DNA of 64,000 nt from Babylonia areolata (taxonomy: Eukaryota; Mollusca; Gastropoda; Neogastropoda; Buccinidae): positions 14,869,578 to 14,933,577 of the forward strand of contig NC_134891.1 in assembly GCF_041734735.1 (NCBI RefSeq), written 5' to 3'. The notes beneath the pieces are model-generated. The model searched no databases and was not told where the DNA came from. It saw nothing but the letters and a program-made list of their open reading frames with translations. Below, piece by piece: positions 1 to 8,828 of the stretch. The translations under genes and the position numbers were made by a program. How positions within the stretch are numbered: the stretch's first letter is position 1; every line of letters begins with the position of its first letter.

Positions 1-782
1 TTATTTAAGAAAGAATCTTCAGAACGCCGAGATGTACTAACAGACCTACTGTCATGCTGCATAATAAAATCATCTTTCACAGACAGATCTTGACAGATGT
101 TTGAAGTCCTACTATTCAAATCACCACTTAGTATAACATAAGCATCGTGTGCCAATAAACAGTCAGTCAGACAGTCTTCAAGTATACAAATCCCATTATC
201 AATATCAAAATAAGTATAAAAAGGAGAGCTTTCTGGGGGAATATACGAGCAAAAATACAAGATATCTTTATCAAGTCCAAATAACATCTTATCAATCAGA
301 AATACACAAAAATTCGAATGAGTCACCTCAATATTTTTAACAAAATGACAAAATTCATCCTTTATCAAACAAATCACTCCACCTGATCGCCTCCCTTGTT
401 TGGTGAACTTGACAGCTGATTTACAAAATAAAGTGTAGCCAGGAAACATATCTGATCGGCACTCTTCCATGAAAGTCTCAACCAGACAAATAAAATCAAA
501 CTTAAAGATAAACGACAAAAAATCAGGATCAATAAGTTTCGAACACAATCCGTTGACATTCCACAGTAAGAAAGAAAAAGGTTTATTTACATCATGTGTG
601 TCAAACGAACACACCGTGCTTTCCTCTTGTCTGCACGTGCAATCAGACGTCAGATTCACAGAGCTGTTCTGGTTCACAGTGACACCAGTGACAGGCAAAT
701 ACACCGGTGTTACCATTTCCAGCTTCCCTTTCTCTCTCACACCCAGAGAGGGACATTTTTCATCAACTGGCCGGCCGTTTCC
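1..782 (-). CDS. LINE ORF2, N-terminal endonuclease domain (partial)
   Basis: The frame is open from just after the ORF1 stop to the window edge. It shows the APE-type endonuclease/exonuclease/phosphatase fold that nicks target DNA for target-primed reverse transcription. Visible motifs in order are LLWNVNGL (Asn site), ICLVETFM (catalytic Glu), GGVICLIKD, YIPPESSPF (Tyr-Pro) and ILSGDLNSR (catalytic Asp and Asn). The first ATG in this frame is at 716-714; the sequence between 782 and 717 could be reached only by read-through of the ORF1 TAG, because both ORFs share one frame. The reverse transcriptase half is outside the window. No stop or frameshift is seen. Confidence 0.82.
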
Positions 783-1778
783 CTATTTGCTTTCTTTCAG
801 ACCATGACGGTCATCCAGAAAGAATTTCTTGCCATTGATGATTAAATGATCAAAGACCATTACCGCCCTTTTCCCTTCCTCCCTTGCCCTCTTCAGGTGG
901 GGTGAGAGCTGACGCCTGATCTCCCTGACACGCAAAGAGAAATTTTCTCCCACAAAAATACTGCTGCCTTTCAGTTTCTTTTTTGCTTTCAAAACTTTTA
1001 CCTTATCCTTATAAAAGGAGCAGCATGCAATAATTGGGGAGTCAGGCTTTGCATTCAGTCTGTGAACGCGCTCGAACTCAACGTCATCGACCATGTCAGT
1101 AAGAACATCCCTCAGTTTCCCTTCAGCTTGCTCATTTGTTTCATTCTGACCTCTTGAAATGCCATAAAAGATAAGGTTATTTCGTTTAGACCTTCCTTCT
1201 AGATCGTCAGTTTTTCTTTCCAGTTGATCTACTCGGTCCAAAAGATCAGAGTTTTGCTTAGCTAGATCCATGTTTTCTTTTTTCAAAGTGTCCATCTCCT
1301 CCCTCAGATTCTTTAAGTCAGTGTACAGGGTGTCATACTGTTCTTTCAGCTCTTTCATACTGTCATTCATGCCATCAAACCTACTGTCCATGCCGTCAAA
1401 CCTGCTGTTTATAGTCTGTAGCATACTCATCAGATCTGCGACTGAAGGCTCCTGGGGAGAAGGGGGCGTCGTCTGTCCTCTGTCCGGAGTTCCGCCAGTC
1501 CTGTCCGCTCCAGTCCCACTGCCAAGTCTGGTCTGCCGTAGGTTGTCCGTCTTGGGTCCTGGTCCCGGGTTCTGCTCCACGTCTCCACAGCGAAGAAGCA
1601 GACTGCCCCAAAACAAGTAGGTGAGGGTCAAGCCAAGGATGACACCGGCTGACCTGGTTTTCGGTCTCAACATGGCGATACGAGTGGCCGCCTTCTCTCT
1701 TGCCCGCTTCGCCATGAAGAATACAAAAATCGACGCGGAGCCACAAACCGCCCTGAAGGAAAGCGGTACCGATGGCAT
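783..1778 (-). CDS. LINE ORF1 protein with 2A peptide, coiled coil and RNA-binding domain
   Basis: This is a 331-residue RNA-binding, nucleic-acid-chaperone-like ORF1 protein. A basic N-terminus (MAKRAREKAATR from residue 22) leads into a hydrophobic segment (about residues 44-62) that runs directly into the 2A motif (RCGDVEQNPGP, residues 63-73). A Pro/Thr/Gly-rich linker follows, then a heptad-rich coiled coil (about 110-195) and a domain starting RSKRNNLIFYGI that resembles the RNA-recognition and C-terminal domains of LINE ORF1 proteins. In known 2A peptides the ribosome skips the last Gly-Pro bond, giving two products, here about 72 and 259 residues. The first ATG at 1778 has A at -3; Met22 is an alternative start. 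The frame ends in a single TAG, and the same frame then stays open into the endonuclease. Confidence 0.85.
   Translation of the reverse strand: MPSVPLSFRAVCGSASIFVFFMAKRAREKAATRIAMLRPKTRSAGVILGLTLTYLFWGSLLLRCGDVEQNPGPGPKTDNLRQTRLGSGTGADRTGGTPDRGQTTPPSPQEPSVADLMSMLQTINSRFDGMDSRFDGMNDSMKELKEQYDTLYTDLKNLREEMDTLKKENMDLAKQNSDLLDRVDQLERKTDDLEGRSKRNNLIFYGISRGQNETNEQAEGKLRDVLTDMVDDVEFERVHRLNAKPDSPIIACCSFYKDKVKVLKAKKKLKGSSIFVGENFSLRVREIRRQLSPHLKRAREEGKRAVMVFDHLIINGKKFFLDDRHGLKESK
1560..1583 (-). other. 2A ribosome-skipping motif (DVEQNPGP)
   Basis: Residues 66-73 of ORF1 read DVEQNPGP, an exact match to the 2A consensus D(V/I)ExNPGP, preceded by SLLLRCG as in active viral and LINE 2A peptides. The hydrophobic stretch just upstream could act as a signal sequence, as reported for some cellular 2A proteins. 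Activity has not been shown here. Confidence 0.9.
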
Positions 1779-1930
1779 GGTACTGGAGGTGACTTCTTGC
1801 AGACTTCTGGCCTTGTACTGTGCCTGTTTCCGTCACGAGAGACAAAAGCAACGGAGCGCTGCAAAGTGCGTCTGCACTGGCCCGTGTCACGGTTCACGCC
1901 GGCAAACAACAAGACAATAGGCCTATAAGA

Positions 1931-2827
1931 AAAACAAAAAAAAAGAGTAAGTGAATATCTTGATTGGTTCTGAGAATATTCCATTTTAAAGATGTGACGA
2001 TGCGTACATGCTGTTAGTACTTAATATTTTCACAGTCATACTGTACTGTCCATGATGGTACTGTAATGAAAACTCATATACTTCTAAAAACTATATGATA
2101 ATGGCATATTGCACAAGAAAAAAATAACACTTCAGCAGCAAAGAAATTGGAAAATATGCCTGTCAAAGTAGGGGGAAATAGAAAATCAAGACATGTCAAT
2201 CTGCACAGAATAGCAAATTTGAAGGTCTACAGCACTGAAAAGAATAGACAGTTGCATTTCATAATAAAATATCCTGCAGAATACATCACAAAAAGTGCAC
2301 TGAATTTTTTTTCAGGCAGGATAATTAACTGAATTTTAAGTATCAGTCTCAAACTTTGAAAAATCTTCAATTTGTTCAGCGGAAAAAAGACTGTTTATTG
2401 GGGTACCATGCTACAAAGATGAATATTTCAGTAACTGTCACAAGTAGGACCAGGAAATTTTGTGTGTGTATTAAGTGAAATGTCAGCTTTCAAAATAAAT
2501 TAAAATCAATCTTAAAACTTCCATCTAAAGTTGGCAGAAAAGGAATGATACCCGATTTCCTCATAAATAAGGATGCACGTTGTGGATGAGACTTCTTCAA
2601 AATTTTTGTTTTTGAAAAAATATTGAAGTTACAGCCACAATAAGTTACCAGTGGTCTTGGCTGATCAGCTTCTGCAAAATAACTGCAAATTTTTAAACAA
2701 ATGCAACTTGAGAGCATTGTACAGAATGGGTAGGTTGATGGGGCATTCCACGACAAAGGTTCCCAAGAGGGAGCAAATATTACTTAAGTTGCTAGCAAAA
2801 ATGACAGATATATGAATCTGTTTTCTT
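1931..2827. other. No gene seen
   Basis: This is AT-rich sequence without convincing coding frames. It separates the 2A LINE from a diverged repeat that starts near 2828. The only frames longer than 60 codons have no recognisable domain. Confidence 0.6.
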
Positions 2828-3060
2828 TCAGCTCTCTAGCTTTATCTTCCATCCATGAACCCAGTCATGCATTTCATTGTAGAAGAACCACAATAAATAA
2901 GAAATAAAAGGTGGATGATGCATCTTTATTTCTTCACAAAATGGCATTTGATTCACAAGAGAGAAAATGCACACCAAAAAATCTCTTTTTTTGGCACTCA
3001 CAGGTTTCCTGGCATCAGCAATAACATGCTGCTCGCTACCTGAGCTGTTCATACTGGCCT
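2828..3060 (-). repeat. Diverged dispersed repeat, copy 1
   Basis: This segment aligns by eye with 19565-19790 in the same orientation. Shared blocks include GAGAAAATGCAC, TTCACAAAATG and CAGGTTTCCTGGCATC (copy 2 has TAGGTTTCCCGGCATC). The minus-strand translation is also similar in pieces (CIFS, PFCEE versus SFCEK, WVHGWK versus WMSSWRE), so it may descend from an old coding element. I do not recognise the family. Confidence 0.5.
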
Positions 3061-3841
3061 TTTTGGATCATTGAATAGGTCTTGCATGCCCTGCCATGAG
3101 CAGCCCTTTCTGCAACATGTTAGATACACAGATCAGCTCATAAGAAAGAACAAATGTTATATTCAATTTAAAACATACAACCAAAAACAAAGCTCTCAGT
3201 TTAATATATGTTTAGGATTTTGTCAATTTCGGTGTGTTTTGAGTGAGAGGAAAACACTGTGATGACAGAATTATAAAACGGCATTCTAACAGGTAAGTAA
3301 TGCATTCAACAGCAACACAAAATTCACTGCACTGAACTATTTGGCTGCATTTACCTTTCACACAATAACTCAAATTGCAGCAACAACTTATGCTTTGACA
3401 ACTGAGGCTGAAGTTTTGGGGGTCTGTCCTTTCCAGTTGCTGACAAGAGCTTTGCCATCTACATGTACTAGTAGTTCAACTTATGTATCTTTGTTGCATG
3501 CGATTATTTACTCAAATATTTCCACTTCAGGGTACTACATTTCATGATTGAGATGAATGTATTACTAAATGTCTTAGGTATATATGATTACTAAATATTG
3601 AATATTTTATTGTTAATATGCACATCATACTTAGTATCTTATTCTTTGATATATATATTTTGTGTACTCACCTTTATTTGTGTGTGTATGTGAGAATGCA
3701 TGTCTTAGATATATATATATATCAAAGTGAATATTTCATTCACAATATGTGCATGGTATTTTGCATTTTATCATTTCATGAATTATCCCTTTGTTTCCTG
3801 TTTCATGCAGTCGAGATGCACAGCATATCATGGGTTACATG

Positions 3842-3842
<1 letters not shown>
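3061..3842. other. No gene seen
   Basis: This is AT-rich intergenic sequence ending in a CA microsatellite. No coding frame can be supported. Confidence 0.6.

Positions 3843-3879
<37 letters not shown>
3843..3879. repeat. (AC)n microsatellite
   Basis: About 18 AC units lie directly against the 5' truncation point of the LINE that follows. The LINE may have inserted into a pre-existing AC tract. Confidence 0.9.
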
Positions 3880-3882
<3 letters not shown>

Positions 3883-3889
3883 CATCACT

Positions 3890-5551
3890 GATGTAACAGT
3901 AGATCAGTTAAATAATCATTTTGCAACCATTGCTGAAAAAATTATACCAAGCGACAGGACCAGTGAAAATGACCTCTGTATTCTAAAACAGTATATTGAC
4001 TCAAAGAAAATTCATGTTCCATTTAGTCTTCAACCAATGACTGTTTTTGATGTATGTCAAAGCCTATCACAACTAAAACAATCTGGCACACGAGATTTGG
4101 ACGGGTTAGATGGACAGATATTAAAGCTTTCTTCCCCTGTTATTGTAGATACTCTGACATATCTTTATAATTTGTGTATCGATAAGAAATGTTTTCCTTC
4201 TAAATTCAAGCAGGCTAGAGTCATTCCACTGTACAAATCAGGTGATTCTTCTGATCCATCTAACTGTAGGCCAATTTCTGTCTTGTCTGCTCTGTCTAAA
4301 CCCATTGAAAAACATTTGCAAAAATGTTTATATTCTTATCTCTTTGACAACAACTTAATCCATGAAGACCAGTCTGGTTTCCGTAAAAATCATTCTGGTC
4401 ATACAGCCCTCATACAACTCACTGACAGTCTTCTACATAACATAAATGAAAATAAATTCACAGGTCTCCTTTTCATAGATTTTGAAAAAGCTTTTGATGT
4501 AATCAATCACTCCTTGTTACTTCGTAAATTAGAAGCTTATAAATTACCACCAGAGTATATTCACCTTATACAATCTTTTCTTTCTGATAGGAAGCAGTTA
4601 ATAGCAATAAATAATCAAACCTCAAATTTTACATCTATTAATCATGGAGTACCACAGGGATCCATCTTAGGACCAATTTTATTCTCCACTTATGTTAATG
4701 ACTTACCTTGTTATATGAAATCTAAATGTGAAATGTTTGCAGATGACACATCCTTACATTCAAGCAATTCAGACGCCAGTAAACTAACTAATGAACTCCA
4801 AGATGATATTCAGAAACTTAATGACTGGACACACTTGAATCACATGTCCTTGAATGCTCAGAAAACAAAGTGCATGTATGTATGTGCATGACAAAAAAGA
4901 CAAAAAATGAAACATAACTTCAAACCACTATTCCTAGGCGTCAATAAAATTGAAGAGGTAGATTCACATAAAATTCTGGGTGTCATTATTGATAAAGATC
5001 TATCTTGGACTGATCATACGAAGTGCTTAAGTAAACATCTCTCTAATAGAATACTTCAACTAACAAAAATAAAAAAGATCCTTAATGTTCATTCACGAAA
5101 GCTCTTTTTCTGTGCACATATTCTGCCAGTAATCGATTATGCATCAACTTTATGGGACAGCTGTAGCCTCACAAACTTGAAGTTTATTCACCGTATGTAT
5201 AAAAGAGCACTGAAAATAGTATTGTTGAAACCGAACTCTCTGACCCCAATGGACTATAAACAACTTAATATATTATCCTTTCACAACAGGCTGTACTTCA
5301 ACAAAGCTGTTTGCATGCATAATGTTATGTATGGAAATGCTCCAAAAAAGATTGCAGACACATTTAAAACTAATGAACACAGACACAACCACATGCTCTG
5401 CATACCCAGACCAAGAAACAACCTTTACAAATCCAGCTTTCTGTATTCTGGTGGAAAATTATGGAATAATCTCCCACTCACTCTGAAAAGTATCGTAAAT
5501 AAAAACGTGTTTAAGAAAAATCTGAAGAATCACCTCATTGAAAATAATTAA
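3890..5551 (+). pseudogene. Reverse transcriptase ORF2 of the CR1/L2-type LINE, one in-frame stop
   Basis: The translation has the ordered motifs of a non-LTR reverse transcriptase: RVIPLYKSGD, NCRPISVLSALSK, EDQSGFRKNHS, FIDFEKAFDVINH, NHGVPQGSILGPILF, the catalytic FADDTSLH (4736-4747), and after it KILGVIIDKDLSW and the C-terminal part up to LKNHLIENN. The frame is continuous except for one TGA at 4889-4891. TGA there could come from CGA by CpG decay. The N-terminal endonuclease is absent through 5' truncation. The reading is LINE-type, CR1/L2 group; the exact clade is not settled. Confidence 0.85.
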
Positions 5552-5790
5552 CAGTAATACAAATTTTGACCTGTTAGTCTAATATTCCTATTAATTGTGA
5601 AATGTTTTGTATATGCTTGTGTTGGCAAGGATTTTGCACTAAATGGGGGAACATGTGCATGTGGGTGGGATGGGCATGGTGTAATTGTGTCCGAGAATTT
5701 GTATTCAGTGGTATGTGTGTGTGTGTGCGTGTACGTGTGCGTGTGTGTGAAATGGAAATGCATTTTTGTATTTCTTTATCACAGTATTCT

Positions 5791-5792
<2 letters not shown>

Positions 5793-5833
<41 letters not shown>
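5793..5833. repeat. (TA)n microsatellite
   Basis: About 20 TA units in the 3' untranslated region of the LINE. Confidence 0.95.
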
Positions 5834-5836
<3 letters not shown>

Positions 5837-5865
5837 TTTTGTTGTTGTTGTTGCTCTTCTTCTGC

Positions 5866-5870
<5 letters not shown>

Positions 5871-5918
<48 letters not shown>
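5871..5918. repeat. (TC)n microsatellite
   Basis: About 24 TC units in the 3' untranslated region of the LINE. They create long Ser/Leu and Glu/Arg frames that are not genes. Confidence 0.95.
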
Positions 5919-5920
<2 letters not shown>

Positions 5921-6053
5921 CCCTAAATTTTTTCTTCAATTTTTTTTTTCATTTTTCCCCCTTCTCTTTAATTATTATTATTATTATTTTCATTGATGGC
6001 TTGATGTAAAAAAGCAATTGTTGCTTATTCAATTTACCATCATGAAATAAAAT

Positions 6054-6079
6054 CTTGACTTGACTTGACTTGACTTGAC
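6054..6079 (+). repeat. LINE 3' terminal (CTTGA)5 tail
   Basis: Five CTTGA units follow an AATAAA signal and mark the 3' end of the LINE. Confidence 0.85.
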
Positions 6080-6341
6080 ACACATTATACTCTTAATTGC
6101 TGGATCCCAGATAGTGTTATATAGTTTGACTGAACCTGATGTGCAGCTTAGGCTATGGGTATTATTGTACTGATTTTCTTTTTACTAATTTTAGTTTGTT
6201 AAAAATTGGTGTTAATTTTTTTTAAGAAACAGGATGTTGACTGCACTGTTCAAATTAATCATATATCTCTTCACATTACACTTTTTTCATACTCAGACAT
6301 ACATACACATACTCACAAGCATACATGTGCAAATGCAAACT

Positions 6342-6343
6342 TG

Positions 6344-6390
<47 letters not shown>
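6342..6390. repeat. (TC)n(AC)n compound microsatellite
   Basis: About 15 CT units pass directly into about 10 AC units. Confidence 0.95.
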
Positions 6391-6404
6391 CTACTCCACT
6401 GACA

Positions 6405-6560
6405 GGAAAGAAATGGGGGAGGGGATGACTGGAGGGAGGAGGTGGTGGGTTATATCACTGTCAGCAGTCAGGGATTCTAAGCCAGAGCAAGTGGTCAGTG
6501 ATTTGGCTCAGTGCCAAGTTTGCCACAACCATTGACAACCCCCTCCCCTCTCCTTACCAT
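6405..6560 (+). repeat. Dispersed repeat, also inside the piggyBac insertion
   Basis: It aligns by eye with 54555-54705. Shared blocks include GGGATGACTGGAGGGAGG, CAGTCAGGGATTCT, AGCCAGAGCAAG and TTGGCTCAGTGCCAA. No coding potential is seen and the family is not recognised. Confidence 0.7.
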
Positions 6561-7723
6561 TGGTGGGAGATGCTCAGAGATAAGTGAGGGGAATGATTAT
6601 ACAACTCTCAGCAAATTATTAAAGTGAAGTTTGCAGACGGGAGAAGGGGGGGGGGGGGGTTAGTATGAATTGGTGTTTTCATTTTGGAATGTGAGAGCAT
6701 AGTATCTATCTGTCTGTATATATTAATGTAAAGTTTCACAGCTATCGAAGCAGAAAGCAAATAGAATATCAGACTTCTGTGTGATGTTGAATGAAATGCT
6801 CATTTTATGGAAAAAGAAACCACATTACAATTTTTTACTCACTTATTTAACACTCACCGAGTCTGTAGCAGACGACGCTAATGCTGTCCCGAGCACTTCC
6901 GGTTTTAGACCCAGGTAATATTTTGCTTACTAAAGCAAAAATCAATCAAATATTAGTAATTGGAATTCAAGGGCTCCGTTTTAACATGTCCATTTTTCAT
7001 TCTGTATCAATAGTTTTTGTGTGTTTTACTCAGAAAAAAATAAATCGTGTTCCGATTGAAACACGGTGTCACGTTACGAAAACACTGATGAAATAGATCC
7101 AAGCTGCTCAGTTACTGACATCGATCAAAATCCTGATTCAAAGAATTTCAGCTCAATATTGTGCATGGAAGTGCTAAAGACATTCGTTTTCAAAAATAAT
7201 ATAAAACTTACCGATGAAACTTAAGATTTTCTGGAGAAACAATGCCATTTTTGTGTTAGATGAAGTGCCGCTTTCCTGTGTCGAATGTTGATTGGGCCGA
7301 CGTAACTGACGAAGAGGAGTACCTGCTTTTGAATCACTTGAGCAAATTGCTCATGGATCAAAAATTTTAGTTCGGATACCATTGAAATCAGCAGAAAATG
7401 CTCTTTACCGCTCATACAGTATCACGTTGGGTCAGATTTCATTTTCGAACTGCGCGAGGCGTTGAAAGATAGCCAAAACATTCCCGTAACTTTGAGCTCA
7501 GATCTAACAACCCTACTTCGCCCAAGGCTTGGAAAAAAAACACACGAAAGTTCTCCTTGAACTGTCGCCTTTTAAGGTTCCCAGTTTTTCGAACAGTAAC
7601 CAATGAATGGAAAACAACGGATCCGATTTTTTCCACAATGTGGTTGAAACTAACTGTGTCGCGCTCAGAAAGACGCCGGCCGCCATACAACAAGGATCGC
7701 TATTTCGCGTTACAGAACACTTC

Positions 7724-7925
7724 TTTTAATTACACATACTTAACCGTGACCCAACTAGTGCAGACTCCGGCAGGGGTCTGACATTCCTGTCCTGTGCAAA
7801 CTACTATCCGCCTATACGGAGAAAACGAAACTACGGCCGATAACCCCCCGGAAGTAGGTAACCTCCCCTTTGTCCCGCTGGCTAGCGCCCTCTTTTTCCG
7901 GCAGCCATCATGACTCCTGTTCCTG
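7724..7925 (+). repeat. Left inverted terminal repeat of DIRS family 2
   Basis: The terminus runs through ACTTAACCGTGACCCAACTAG and is about 95 percent identical by eye to the reverse complement of the right end over roughly 180 bp. Confidence 0.85.
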
Positions 7926-8332
7926 TGCTCTTCACACGGCTAAGTTTTTTCGTATTTTCTGCCTGTCTGTCGATTCTCTGGCGTTCTTGTTTGTTGTCAA
8001 ATTATGTCTCCAACCAGGTCACATAATCGTGTAGCTCGATTGGGGAATCGTGCTAAAATTAAGGCGCGATCGCAATCGATTCGCTGACACTCTGGGCCCT
8101 CTACTCCTGGCCCTCTAAACAACCCCAACCCGCTGCCTTCTCCACTTCCTCCGCTCCCTCCGGTCGACTCCAGACCTCCGCCACCTCCTACACCTCCTCT
8201 GGTGACTTCTAGAGGTTTGTTGTCACACACTCAGGTCAGTGTTACCTTTAATGTCATTTTTATCGATCCGCGAACGCACTCGACGCGATCCGCGTTTTCT
8301 CGGCCCTGCCAGTCGGCAGTGTGTACGAGTCG

Positions 8333-8497
8333 TTTGGTGTCATATACTGTACCATGTCAAACTGATGCAAACTAGGCCTATTGGTTTGCTCTCCATGGCC
8401 AAATTTCGCGCGGCTAACAGTGAAAAGACGGGCCCACCCGCTCTCAGCCAATCAAACGCCTCTAAAAACTATAAGCGCTTAATCATTCCTTTGGCCA
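8333..8497 (+). repeat. Left inverted terminal repeat, DIRS copy A
   Basis: Begins TTTGGTGTCATATACTG and matches the reverse complement of about 14413-14570 nearly base for base over 150 bp, including the block TCTCAGCCAATCAAACGCC. Confidence 0.9.
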
Positions 8498-8828
8498 AGG
8501 CTCTCCACGCCATCTTGTCAGGTTTACGCTCTGTCTCGTCTTACGCTTTTTTCGGCTATTCAGCGTATCCTTTTGGCCTTATTTTGTTGCATGCGGCTTG
8601 TGTTTATTGTATTCTTACATTCTGTGTACTCGATTCGAATCGGCACCCTCGATTCGTTCGATTTTTTCTGCCTCTAAGTCGATCCTGTCTTTCCTTTCTC
8701 TGTTGGGGGTCGGATTTTCGCTGGGTGCCTAAGCGCGGGTTCCATGCCTCGTGTGCCATACCACGAAGGCAGGGGATCATGATGCTGGGATTGAGACTCG
8801 GTAAGAGACTCTCCCAGGCCCGGAGCTC

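Larger units (their letters stand above)
1..1930 (-). mobile_element. CR1-like LINE, 5' half, cut by the window edge
   Basis: Reading leftwards on the minus strand, this holds a short leader (about 1930-1779), ORF1 (1778-783) and the start of ORF2 with an APE-type endonuclease (782-1). The reverse transcriptase would lie beyond position 1. ORF1 has a coiled coil and an RNA-binding fold and ORF2 begins with an endonuclease, the layout of CR1/L2-group non-LTR retrotransposons. The 2A motif in ORF1 fits elements of this group described in molluscs and echinoderms. The 5' boundary is approximate, because no target duplication can be seen with the 3' end missing. Both frames are open over the visible stretch, so the copy is fairly young. 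Confidence 0.85.
3880..6079 (+). mobile_element. 5'-truncated CR1/L2-type LINE
   Basis: This copy begins inside ORF2, just after the AC tract, so the endonuclease and ORF1 are missing. It carries reverse transcriptase and the C-terminal part, then a 3' untranslated region with TA and TC microsatellites, an AATAAA-type signal at about 6045, and a terminal tandem CTTGA repeat (6054-6079). Short tandem tails of this kind are typical of CR1/L2-group LINEs. No convincing target duplication is visible, since the flanks are CA-rich. Confidence 0.85.
6080..7723. other. No gene seen; microsatellites and one dispersed repeat
   Basis: The stretch contains a TC/AC compound microsatellite (6342-6390) and the repeat at 6405-6560. 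The rest shows no coding frame with a recognisable domain. Confidence 0.6.

Noticed and set aside
374-845. Plus-strand and alternate-frame ORFs over the LINE endonuclease
   Set aside because: They are shadows of the minus-strand ORF2, which has endonuclease motifs in order.
3843-3879. AC tract and tandem tails as CRISPR-like repeats
   Set aside because: They are simple microsatellites without spacers; the sequence is eukaryotic.
5574-6009. Long Ser/Leu, Tyr/Ile and Glu/Arg-rich ORFs
   Set aside because: They are produced by TA and TC microsatellites in a LINE 3' untranslated region.
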